A model generated the notes under the pieces. That model was not told where the DNA came from, did no database searches, and was given only the letters and a program-made list of their open reading frames with translations. Positions 45,034 through 54,333 of a stretch of 64,000 bases of DNA are shown one piece after another; within the stretch, counting starts at the first letter, position 1, and every line of letters starts with the position of its first letter. Where the stretch lies: NCBI GenBank assembly GCA_033060915.1, contig CM065396.1, forward strand, positions 792,501 to 856,500, in the 5' to 3' direction. The position numbers were made by a program, and so were the translations under genes. Source of the stretch: Euryodendron excelsum (lineage: Eukaryota > Streptophyta > Magnoliopsida > Ericales > Pentaphylacaceae).

Positions 45034-48000
45034 GAGCCTCCTCCAACGTGAAAAGGGTCCGTCAACTCAGCCTAAAAATCATATAATTCGATATAGAGAG
45101 CTCGAGCACATCCTAAACCCTAGCTTCCCTAGGTTTTCCAAACCCTAGCCACCATACACTAAACTCTAGCCTCCTATACACTCATACATACCCCCATACA
45201 CTCATACATTAACTTTCAACCCTCCTTCGAAGACTTGAAGAGTTGCAATCTAAAGTTTGAAGTTTGAAGTTTGAAGACAACTCTTGAAGATTGAAGACAA
45301 AGCTCAAGATGAAGACCGAAGAAAGCAAGGCGTGCAAAATAAATAAGATATAAGGTAGGTTCTCCATTTAAATTTCTACACTTCCCCCTCTCTCTTCTCT
45401 CTCCAACCCACTTGGGTTTTCTCTATTTTAATCCCCCATCTCTTTCCCCCCCCCCCTTTCTTTGCATGCTTGAAACAAGAGGATTCCCGGTCCATGTGTA
45501 GGATTAAGCTATTGGAGAATCACCGTGTCGGGGGCTTTCTTCTAGTCTAACTAGAGACCACGTGGGTCTGGCCCCCTTAATTATGTGGTGAAGCCTTAAC
45601 CTTGTATGTTCACGACCCCAAAATTGCATTGTGCATATCATGTTCTTGCATCTTCCAAAAGTCGTTTTCAAAGTTGTTTTCAAAATCGTTTTCAAACTTG
45701 TTTTCAAAATTGCATCAAAATCTCTTTTTCAAAAACTTGTTTCCAAAACCACAATCCTAGGGTGATTCTAGCCTTTCCATGGCTAGGGTTGCTTTAGGAA
45801 AGTGTTATATTTAAAGTGACCGGCATGGTCCATATTTTTAACTCTTGTTGTTTTCAAAACCACTTTCTTAAAGTGGTTTTGGCCTTCTTATGGCTAGAAT
45901 CGCTTTAAGAAAGTGAGACGTTTTCATTCTTTCCAAAAAACTCTCTTTTCAAAAATCTCTCTTCCTAAAAATCTCTTTTTCAACATACTTCCCAAAAACT
46001 CTTCTTTCCAAAATTGTTTTCAAAAACTCCCTCCAAAAATTTATTTTTCAAAACCTCCTTTTTTTTCAACTCCTTTCCAAAACACACTCTTCAAAGTCCA
46101 CCTTCCAAAAACATTCACTAGGTCTCTTTCCTAGAAAAACTCTCCTCAAAAATCTTTCCAAAATCCTTCTTTTAGAAACTCCCCTCTAGGATTTTTCTTC
46201 TAAAATCTTCGTTTCTAAAAAATACACTTTCCAAAAACTCCTTCTCTTTAAAAATCTCTTTTCAAAAACTCTCTCTTCGAATTTACTTTCCAAAAACTCT
46301 TCCCTCTAGAAACTCGTCCCTAGGATTCCCTTCTAGAAAACCTTCGTTTCTAAAAACGCACTTTCCAACAATCCTTTTTTCTTAGAGCCCAAGTCAAGCC
46401 CTAGAACTCACAATTAGGAAACCCTAATTTTCTTTCCAAAAACATGGTTTTCAAACTTACCTTAAGTCCTAGGTTTCCAGAACCTCTTGTTTTCACATCC
46501 AAACTATACACTTCCAAATCTAGGGTTTCTAGAAACTTCTTTTTCCTTGCCCAAATCCAATCTCCCCGTTTAGGAAACTAGATCCAATCCTCCATTTTTT
46601 GGAAACAAAATCAAACCTTCTCTTTTAGAATCAAAATCCAATCCCTTCCTAATCCAAATCTTTCCTAATTCAACTCCTTCCTAAACTTCTCCTTTCCTAA
46701 ATCTTAAGTTTCCAATACTTGAACATAAAAACATTTCCTAAATTTTAAAACTCAATTTTCAAATCTTCCCTAATTCAACCCTTTCCTAACTCTAAAACTT
46801 TCTAATTTTAAACTTTCGAAATTTCAAATCTTTCTAAATTCTAAACTTTCTAAATTCAAAATTTTCTTAAGTTAAATCTTTCTAAATTCTAAATTTTCCT
46901 AAAACTTCAACTCTTTCCAAGTTCAAAACTTTCTAAACTCAAAACTTTATTATTTTCAAAACTTCCTTGTTTTCTAAACTTTTCAATTTTCAAAACTTTC
47001 TTAATTCAAACATTTCCTAAATTGAAAACCTTCCTAATTCAAAACTTTCCTAAGTGAGACCTTTCCTTTTTCAAAACTTTCCTAGACCTAAAACTTTCCT
47101 AAGTTGAAACTTTCTTAATTCAAAACTTTTCTAATTTCGAAACTTTCCTCATTCGAAAACTTTCCAAAAATAAAACTTTCCAAATTCGAAACTTTCCTAA
47201 ATCGGACCTTTCCTAATTCAAACCCTTCCTAAGTCCAATCCTTTCCTAAATCTTCCAAGTCTAATATTCAAGTCAATTCTTTTTCAAAATCTTTCCAAGT
47301 CAAATCCAATCCTTCTTTTCTAAGCTCCTAAGTCTAGCCTTCCTAAAACCAAGTCTTTCAAAATCAAATCTTTTCAAATCTTCCAATCAAAGTTCAATTT
47401 CTCATTCTTCCAATTCAATTTCCAATTCAACTCCTTTTTTCAAATCAAACATTCTATTTTTAATCGGACTCTTGTCCAAACTACGACTGACCTGATTCCT
47501 CCAAAAGGATACGTAGGCAACCCCTATGGGTGCGGTCACCACATTTTTCAAGTTTCTAATTTCATAATATTTTTCAATCTCCAATTCTACAATCTTCTTC
47601 AAGTTTCCAATTCTATGTTCTATTTCCAATTTCCAATTCCAAAAATCTATTTTCAAATCTCAATTTCTAAATTCTAAAACTTTCCAATTTCAAATCTTTT
47701 CTAAAAACAAATCAATTTCTTTTTAAAATCTATTTTCAAATCAAACCTTCCTCTTGCATCTGCATGTCATGCATCATTTCTTTTTAAACATTCTTTTTCA
47801 AAGTGGATAGGATTGAACATTAGTTAGTTAAAGACTCTCATAGGTGAATCTAGGGTAGATTGACATGTAGGTACCGAAAGGGCAGGGTAAGGTGATGGCT
47901 TAGTGCGTCTTCCCTACACGTAACCAACCTCTGAACCTAGGATCACTGTTTTCAAAGACCAAAATAGAGTTATTTTTCAAAAAGGGCTAAATGTTTTCCA

Positions 48001-48299
48001 AAGGTTGCCAAACAACCTGTTTTCCTAAAAACCCTCTCTTAAGGAGATATTTTCAAAATCGTTTTCCAAAAACCCTAAGTATAGTCTTTGGATTATTCTT
48101 AGTTTTTAGGTGACATAACTCACCTTAATCAAGTTAGGTGGCGACTCCAAATCTTTTCTAAAAGCCCTTTATTCAAATCTATTTTCAATTCAAACCTAGT
48201 CGCACTCTTTCTTTTAGGAGGGTGAGTTCTAATGAGAGAGTACAGCATTTTTTTCGATTGTGTGAGTATTCCTCGAGTGCGAAAAATCTGGGCGCGACA
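45034..48299. repeat. low-complexity 3' half of the solo LTR
   Basis: Most of 45640-47760 is built from short variants of cttcctaaattcaaaactttc and ttccaaaaactc. There is no coding content. The conserved islands are gatacgtaggcaacccctatgggtgcggtcac (47509), gacatgtaggtaccgaaagggcagg (47859) and aagttaggtggcgactccaaat (48133). These islands also survive in copies B1 and C. Confidence 0.6.
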
Positions 48300-48686
48300 T
48301 TCCAATCACTTAATCTGGAATTGATCTTTGCATACTTGATGAAGTCTTCAATCTTTCTTGAGTGCAAGTCAATCTTCATTAAGTCTATGCATACTTGATG
48401 AAGGCTTTATTTGAACACCTTCAATCTCTTCAAATGCAAATCATGTGTTTGAAATAGAAATAGGCGTTAATGCTCTGTTTGGTTTATTGCATAGCTCTTG
48501 GAGTTCATTGCTTGATCTTGCGCTTGTTGTGCATTCACTTTGACAAGTATTAGACTTAAAATTGAACTTTAAGTCTAAATTATAAACTTTATTAATCTGC
48601 ACACTAACTAAATGCATCAGTAAAATAACATAAGATTTGGTTATCATCAAAACCAACATGAGGATCAACCTTGAGTTAATATCACC

Positions 48687-49560
48687 CCCGCATGAAGCTT
48701 CCCTGCTCAGGTAGGAGCTTAATTAAAACTTGGTCCCTCGCTTTAAATTCCAATGGCCTCCTTCCCTTGTCTACCCACTTCTTTATCTTGCTTGCTGCTT
48801 TGTTCAAGTAGGCTCGGACAATGTGGGTGCAAATTGGAAGGCTCTTGGTGACTTCCTAGCGTAGGGTCCCGCCACTGTGAGGGGCAACAGTGGTTGTTGG
48901 CTAGTGAGCACCTCAAAGGCACTCTTCCCAGTTGAGTTGCTCTTTTGGGCGTTGAAGCACAGTTGTGCAATGTTAAGAAGTTGAACCTAGTTGCGTTGGT
49001 TGGTATTGACAAAATGACGTAGGTACTCCTCTAACATGCTATTGAACCGCTCTGTCTAGCTATCGGTCTCTAAGTGAAAACTCGAAAACATGTCAAGTTG
49101 CAAACTGAGAAGCTTGAAAAGTTTTGACCAAAAGTTCTCGGTGAAGCGCGAGTCTCGGTCACTAACGATGCTCTTTGGCATGCCCCAATATTTGACCACG
49201 TTCTTAAAGAAGAGACGAGCCGTTTCCTCAGCCAACAAGTACTTGGGTGCAGGCACAAAGGTTGTATATTTGGAGAATCTATCAACAATTAAAACACGAG
49301 CATCTCCGTATCGGCTACAAAGTTGTGGGGGGCCCCAGTGTCCACAAGTGCACCGATAGGTTTGCTGTTGACCCTTAGATCCACGAACATAAGGCCTTTG
49401 GTGGCAACTTTCTTCTTCCCTTCAGCCCGACCCCCTAGTTCCTCTATCCTTCTAGGCTTGGCATCTATATCCTTACCCTTCTTGGTTTTGGAACTAGAGG
49501 CCTACTTCTTCAGTGCATTTACCATGTGAAAGGCACCCACTCTAGAGCCCATTTTTTAGC
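48687..49560 (-). pseudogene. pol: chromovirus protease-integrase fusion remnant
   Basis: The minus strand begins with protease text LMFVDLRVNSKPIGALVDTG and APHNFVADTE (active site D-T-G, about 49390-49310). It passes at about 49300 directly into integrase core text VLIVDRFSKYTTFVPAPKYL. Integrase then continues with LFFKNVVKYWGMPKSIVSDR, DSRFTENFWSKLF (second Asp), AQLCFNAQKSNSTGKSAFEV and RRPLEFKARDQVLIKLLPEQ (about 48740) to the nested copia at 48686. Everything between the protease and the integrase core (rest of PR, RT, RNase H, integrase zinc domain) is deleted, and the frame shifts at the join. The C-terminal continuation is at 31510-31911. Confidence 0.85.
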
Positions 49561-49649
49561 CATGCCTCCTACTCTGTCTTGATCCTATCTCCTCTTCACT
49601 GTCACTGCCACTGCCCCCACTCTTATCCTGGTATGGCTTAGACTCGGAA

Positions 49650-50672
49650 GATTACAGGGCATTTAGTGCCTTCTTTTGTGGGCAGTCAGCTATCTTGTGT
49701 GGCCCTTGGCCCCTTTTGCATGTTGTCTCAATATGAGTCTTTCCCTTGGCCCTTAAAGTACTGGTGGGTGTTGCTATTTCTATTTCTATCTCCCTTGTAT
49801 GAAGACCCCTTGTCGGCTCCCCCACTCTTGTTAGAAAAGCCCCTCTCTTTTTGGCATTTTGGTTTGATAACATAGTCCACTAGGCATTCAGCGGCTGATT
49901 AAGCACTAGATAAATCTTGCACCTTCAGACAGTGAAGCTTTATTCTTGCCCACGGCTTCAACCCTTCAAGGAAATGAAAAAGCTTGTCCTTCTCTGACAT
50001 ATCCCGAATGTCAAGCATTAGGGCCGAGAATTGCTTGACGTAGTCTCTGACAGTGTCAGTGTGTGTCAACTTGCGTGGAGCATGCTTGGTATTATACTCC
50101 ACATTCTCAGGAAAGAACTGTAGTTTGAGCTCTCTCTTGAGCTCCTCCTTTGTGTCTATGGTGCATAGCCCTTGTTGGATCTCGTCATATTTGGTGCGCC
50201 ACCAAAGCTTGGCATCACCGATGAGATACATTGTGGCCAAGGACACCTTTTGTTCCTCTTCTGCTCGAACAGCTCTGAAGTACTGTTCAAGGTCAAAGAG
50301 AAAGTTGTCTAACTCCTTGGCATCCCTAGTACACTTGTAAGTATAAGGCTCCAGCACCCGCAGACGGGGCACGTCAAACATCGTCACCACCGTTAGGCCA
50401 TGGTTGCCATCTCCTCCGTTGCCTCCTCCCAAGGCAACGAGGCGTGTCACAACATTGACATGGTTGTTTGCATCTTCCAAATCTTGCTGAAGGCTAACAA
50501 TCTCCACTTGAAGGGCTTCGACATCTCCGGATGGGGTAAAGCTGGCTAAAGCCCCTGTTTCAGCCCTCTGTTGCTCTATTGCCCTGATCCTTTCCTCCAA
50601 CCGTAAGACCACTCCGACAAATCCTTCCACTTTATTCTCCAAAATGTCAATTCTCTGTGCTTGAGTCACCAT
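49650..50672 (-). pseudogene. gag: chromovirus gag
   Basis: The ATG at 50672 lies 46 bp inside the PBS. The open frame to 49899 (257 codons) has an N-terminal coiled coil (RIDILENKVEGF...RLEERIRAIEQQ), a linker, and a Retrotrans_gag core (ELDNFLFDLEQYFRAVRAEE, YLIGDAKLWWRTKYDEI, RELKLQFFPENVEYNTKHA, YVKQFSALMLDIRDMSEKDK, FHFLEGLKPWARIKL). A TAA ends the frame. The same reading continues downstream with a zinc-knuckle block CKRGQGPHKIADCPQKKAL (about 49720-49650) that is frameshifted and has Gly in place of the second Cys. The core itself looks well conserved. Confidence 0.85.
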
Positions 50673-50718
50673 GCTAAAATTGTTTTAGCTACACGAAAGC
50701 TGCTAGGCCACAATCACG

Positions 50719-50736
50719 TTATGGCTCTGATACCAA
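50719..50736 (-). other. chromovirus primer-binding site
   Basis: The minus strand reads TTGGTATCAGAGCCATAA next to the LTR end. This is a full match to the initiator-methionine tRNA site TGGTATCAGAGCC. Confidence 0.9.
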
Positions 50737-50737
50737 C

Positions 50738-51648
50738 TGTCATGGGACGACCCTAGAGGGTCATGTATGTATGTTATTGGCTAGGGAAGTTTAAGTGTGG
50801 CGCTTGTTATACCCCTTGAGCAAGCCTGCTAAGCAACAAACCTTTATAACTCCCCCATAATTTACAGCGGTTGCACAAAAATTAAGACAATTAAGACAAA
50901 TGGCACTAAAAAGTGGACATTCTCATTTATTGAAAGACAATATTTACAACATTTACAATGCTTACAATGCTTAAAAGCAAGTAAGAAAGAGCTTGAAAGC
51001 TTTACAATTCATCGGGTAGGAGGTGGTCAATACATGTACCCCCCCTAATATAGCATTCTGAGCCATTACAAAATTGGCACTAGAAAACATCAACTTGGCC
51101 GAGGAGTTATATTGCCTCAGCAGAAAATCTAAATGAAATCCAAAAATTACAAGCTTTGAGAATGGAAAACTACATGATAAAAGCTATATAAGGAAAACAA
51201 AACCTAGCTTAATCTACCTTCCGGAGCTAGGAGAAATGCCACGCCAAAGTTTGACAAAAAAGTGAAGTGAGTGCAAATATTGGCATTGGCTTTTCTCATA
51301 GCTCGAAGGGAATTACATCGAGAGCTTGCTAGGCCAAAAAGTCCTAACGATATGAAATGTTTTGGACCCTGAGTTGTGTGGCAAATTATCACAAATCATC
51401 CCGTTTACACAAGGCCTTTGTTGCTACTTGCTGTTGTGGCTGGCTGTTGGGCACGGCTGGGCATAGGGGCGTGCAAGTGCTAAGGTGCTGTGGCGCTGCT
51501 GGGCGCAGAGGCACACAGATGCTGGGCCGCTGGGGTACTGTCTTGGCAACCCTTTGGGCATTTGTTGAGCATTCTGTGGCCCCTTTGGCAAGGAGGTTTG
51601 GGCACAGAAATGAGACATCCTGTGGGTGCCAAAAGGTGGCCCGTCACA
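50738..51648 (-). repeat. chromovirus 5' LTR
   Basis: This 911-bp LTR starts tgtcatgggacgaccctagaggg and ends ggtggcccgtcaca. It is collinear with 30610-31499. Both the PBS on the inner side and the cttag duplication on the outer side confirm its edges. Confidence 0.9.
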
Positions 51649-51653
51649 CTTAG

Positions 51654-51759
51654 TGTTGCTCGTGCCTGCGGGCTTGAATATCAAGTCTACACAGCACATC
51701 AAGTGAGCCGTGCTAAGCTAGTGCACGCCACATGGTGTGCTGTGCTGATGACATAGTGT
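51654..51759. other. spacer between chromovirus and CACTA element
   Basis: It contains tgctcgtgcctgcgggcttgaatatcaag and ctgtgctgatgacatagtgt. I recognise no gene; it may be a piece of an older element into which both neighbours inserted. Confidence 0.3.
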
Positions 51760-51999
51760 CACTACTAAAAAATGGCCCTTTTGCTTCGCAAGTTTTTGCA
51801 ACGGCTCTTTTGCCGTCGAAAATGTCTGTTTTTGCGACGGCAATTTACCCGACATAAAAGGTTGTCGCAAAAACTTTTTGCTACGAACATTTGCGATGAC
51901 AGATATACGGGGTCGCATATATAACTTTTTGAGACAACTATTTACGACGGGATGTTAGCTGTTGCTAAAAGTATTTTTTGCGACGACAAAGTTGTCGCA
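51760..51999 (+). repeat. CACTA terminal and subterminal repeats
   Basis: After the CACTACTAAAAA end, the words ttttgcaacggc, ttttgccgtcg, tttttgcgacggc, gttgtcgcaaaaac, tttgcgatgac, tttacgacggg, ttttttgcgacgac and gttgtcgcaaag occur in both orientations. In En/Spm elements such motifs bind the element's own DNA-binding protein; here this is inferred from position. Confidence 0.8.
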
Positions 52000-52041
52000 A
52001 AGAATTTTAATCAAAACGACGCCGTTTTGATTAAAATTCTT
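52000..52041. repeat. perfect palindrome with 19-bp arms
   Basis: The left arm aagaattttaatcaaaacg (52000-52018) and the right arm cgttttgattaaaattctt (52023-52041) are exact reverse complements around the 4-bp loop acgc. It lies between the subterminal repeats and the GC-richer first exon-like region. Confidence 0.95.
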
Positions 52042-52044
52042 CAC

Positions 52045-52319
52045 CCCCTCCCCCCCTTTTCTTCTTCATTTCCCCCCATTTCGCTGTAAACCCTAGTCGC
52101 GGCAGAGCACTCTGTAATGTTACCCTCTCTCTCTCTCGATCCCCCTCTCTGATCACACCATCGCCATCGCCTCTGCTACATTGCACTCCCAGCAACTCCT
52201 CCGTCGCGCCATCGCCACCTCCTTCACTGCACAGCACTGCCGCGTCCTTTACTACGCCTCCGCCCTCTGTTGCGTTGCGTCCACCTCCGCCACACCACCA
52301 CTGTCTCCTGTGGCTGAAG
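52045..52319 (+). other. possible untranslated first exon of the CACTA gene
   Basis: This is a C-rich stretch (ctctctctctcg, gccatcgcc, ctccgtcgcgcc) quite unlike its AT-rich surroundings, followed at 52320 by a good splice donor, gaag-gtatgt. No upstream TATA is obvious. It may be a transcribed leader; a short frame from 52181 crosses the donor and is not convincing as protein. Confidence 0.35.
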
Positions 52320-52321
52320 GT

Positions 52322-54333
52322 ATGTTCTTCTGTCTCTCTTATTATTTGCATTGCATGTTTGACATATATTCGTTGGCTGCACTTCGAAATTGAAGAACCC
52401 ACAGTAATGAAGCAATAAAATTGGTGTTTTCTTGGCTTTGTTAGAAACAAACTCAATGTCATGTCTAATGAATACGTTCAATACCAATCTTTGGTTCGGT
52501 ATGTACATATGAAAATGCAATTGCTTGAAGTTAAATGGCTAGCTGAATAGTCTAGTTTATACAAACTTCAAAAGTGTAAAAGTTTGGTATGTACATACTC
52601 TGGAAATGTCTGTTTTAACTGTTGCTGCTTATTTCATTTGGTAGCTCACTTATTAGCTTGCCCTGTTCCTTTAGTGGCAACCCCCCCTATCTATTTCTAT
52701 TTGGTGTTGGAATTTGGATTATCTGCTCACATCTGCAGGAGCCAAAAAATGGAAAAAAAAAAATAGAGTATTATATATAACTGAATAGACAAGGTGAGTG
52801 AATGGCTTTCCTGTATCTAAGGGACGGATTGCAAATGTTAAAAAGTTAAAAAATGTTGTTGGCAGTAGTGTCTCTTGTTTATACATACTTTAAAAGTGTA
52901 AAGCACTATTCAAAGTGTTCCATATGGCCAAAAACTACATATTCTCTATGGTAACAACGATATTAACAAATAACTTGTGGCTATGATACTTGAAAAGTGG
53001 AAACCCTCAAGTTCAGGCTTGTTCTTTTCTTTTCACTATCAACATAAATACATCAAAATCAAGGGCTTTAGAAAACAAACTCAACAAAACCTCAACATAT
53101 TTTCACATAATCTTACCAAAATCTCAACATATTTTGGCAAAACATTGTGTTTTGTGATTATATCAAGGTGAGTGGTTGGCTTTATTAGGAAAATAACATA
53201 AACAACCTGGCAAAGAGACTAAAGCATGGATGAGACATTTAGGTGGGAGATAGAAAGGTGAAAGGGTGAATGAAAAATGATCTTAGTCGTTAAAATGTTT
53301 TCAAAATACTCAACCTTTGGATACAATTGTAAGAGAGAGACATTTTCAATATCCACGATGCGTTTTATTAGATAGATGTCATGTAGGACAAATGTCCCAT
53401 CGAAAATAAAAAAAATATTATGTTTTATTATATAGATATGCAAGACTACATCTTTAATTTTTCTCTAAACATTTAATTTACTATATAAAAGTGACTAATC
53501 TATTCACATTATTCAAACAAAACATGAGAGGATTTTATTAATAATTAAGACTAGAAACGTGACACAATTCTTTTTACATAGCATGTTACATGGATTATCC
53601 TAATAAACTATACCATGTGCAAAGCATGTGCTCCACTAGTAGTCCCAATAAAACTAAGAATATTATCTTATGAAAAATAGAAAATTTAAAATGACAGAAA
53701 AATAGTAGGACAATGTTTCTTGTACTAAACAAGTAGAAGAAATGTTTTTTTTTTTTCCTAACATTGTTTATGATATTTCTTTCATGCATGCATACATACA
53801 TACATACATACATACATATTTATATTTTGGTTACCTCATGCTTGCATGAGTTAATTGAAGTATAAGCTTATAACCTTAGACCCGTTCAAGAATCCTCATC
53901 AAAGTTTGTGGATTCGGCTTTGATGAGATGGTTCTTGAATTGTCCAGTTTCAGACAGTTTGGGAATGCATAAGTCTATATGGCAGTTAGTGGCTCACCAT
54001 TTCAAATTGTTTATCTTTGAGGCTTATTTTGTGTGGCAGCTCCTATTGTTCTCGGCGTACATACTGGATGTGGTGTATATCAATACACTTTATCTGCGTC
54101 GTGTACGTGGAGAACTGTGGGGAGATGCTGCCGAATTTTCCTTGGAGATGGACGAAGTGGTTTGAGTTGCTTTATTCCATATAGACTGTGTATTCCTGAA
54201 TGAGATAGGACCACCTACCTTTTAGAGTGGAGTTGGATGGATAAGTTTTATGATGCATGAGCATTTTAAATAGATTATTTTTTAGTTGTTGTGGTGGATA
54301 AGTAATGTTGTTGATGTCGGTATGTGCAGAAGT
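52322..54333. other. AT-rich CACTA leader or intron
   Basis: No gene is recognised. A (CATA)n microsatellite lies at about 53783-53816. Splice-like tgtgcag sits 5 bp before the transposase ATG, consistent with an intron ending there. The 85-codon open stretch 53908-54165 has no familiar motif. Confidence 0.4.

Larger units (their letters stand above)
42833..48299 (+). repeat. solo LTR of the Ogre-like family, 5,467 bp
   Basis: It starts TGTAAGCACCCC and ends GGGCGCGACA, with ttcca duplicated on both sides (42828-42832 and 48300-48304). The uninterrupted target, gcaacttccaatcactt, is seen at 33468-33484 in the sister LTR. There is no internal region or second LTR, so it is a solo LTR left by LTR-LTR recombination. 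Inside, in order, are an 81-bp array (43050-43808), gagtggcagaaacactc motifs, a 157-bp array (43960-44800), GGCGCC boxes (44861-45007), a TATA box (45024), a leader, and a low-complexity ttccaaaac-rich half (45650-47750). It keeps more CpG than copies A, B and C, so it is probably the youngest. Confidence 0.9.
31912..48681 (-). mobile_element. Sirevirus-like Ty1/copia element
   Basis: Minus-strand element flanked by the 5-bp duplication tcacc (31907-31911 and 48682-48686). It has a 3' LTR (31912-33852), a PPT, an extra ORF (34825-36218), RT/RNase H (36714-38300), integrase (38310-39300), protease (39442-39663), gag (39735-41336), a PBS (41378-41390) and a 5' LTR (41392-48681) that contains a solo Ogre-like LTR. 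The order gag-PR-IN-RT-RH identifies Ty1/copia. The long gag with an N-terminal UBN2 body and a separate second knuckle, and the extra ORF after pol, point to the SIRE/Maximus (Sirevirus) group. All reading frames carry some stops or frameshifts. Confidence 0.9.
41392..48681 (-). repeat. Sirevirus-like 5' LTR, interrupted
   Basis: The LTR runs from tgttggcccaaaaggcaaccc (41392) to cttgagttaata (48681). It is split at ttcca by the solo Ogre-like LTR (42833-48299). Without the insert and one TSD copy it is 1,818 bp, compared with 1,941 bp for the 3' LTR. The block 42492-42769 is inverted relative to the other LTR. Confidence 0.9.
30610..51648 (-). mobile_element. Ty3/gypsy chromovirus with nested insertions
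   Basis: Outermost element of a three-level nest, read on the minus strand. It has a 5' LTR (50738-51648), a Met-tRNA primer-binding site (50719-50736), gag (49650-50672), a fused protease-to-integrase remnant (48687-49560), then a copia element (31912-48681) inserted in the integrase C-terminus, the integrase tail with a chromodomain (31510-31911), a polypurine tract and a 3' LTR (30610-31499). LTR ends are TGTCACGGG and CCCGTGACA, a 9-bp inverted repeat. RT and RNase H are deleted, so this copy is non-autonomous. Removing the nested copia and one tcacc copy restores continuity of the integrase reading. Confidence 0.9.

Noticed and set aside
48133..48160. Second primer-binding site (ggtggcgactcc) in the solo LTR
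   Set aside because: It resembles the PBS core but lies 150 bp inside the LTR end, so it cannot be the functional site; it may be chance or an old remnant.
53908..54165. 85-codon frame before the CACTA transposase
   Set aside because: No recognisable domain and it lies in the leader or intron region; the canonical transposase start and acceptor are at 54334.
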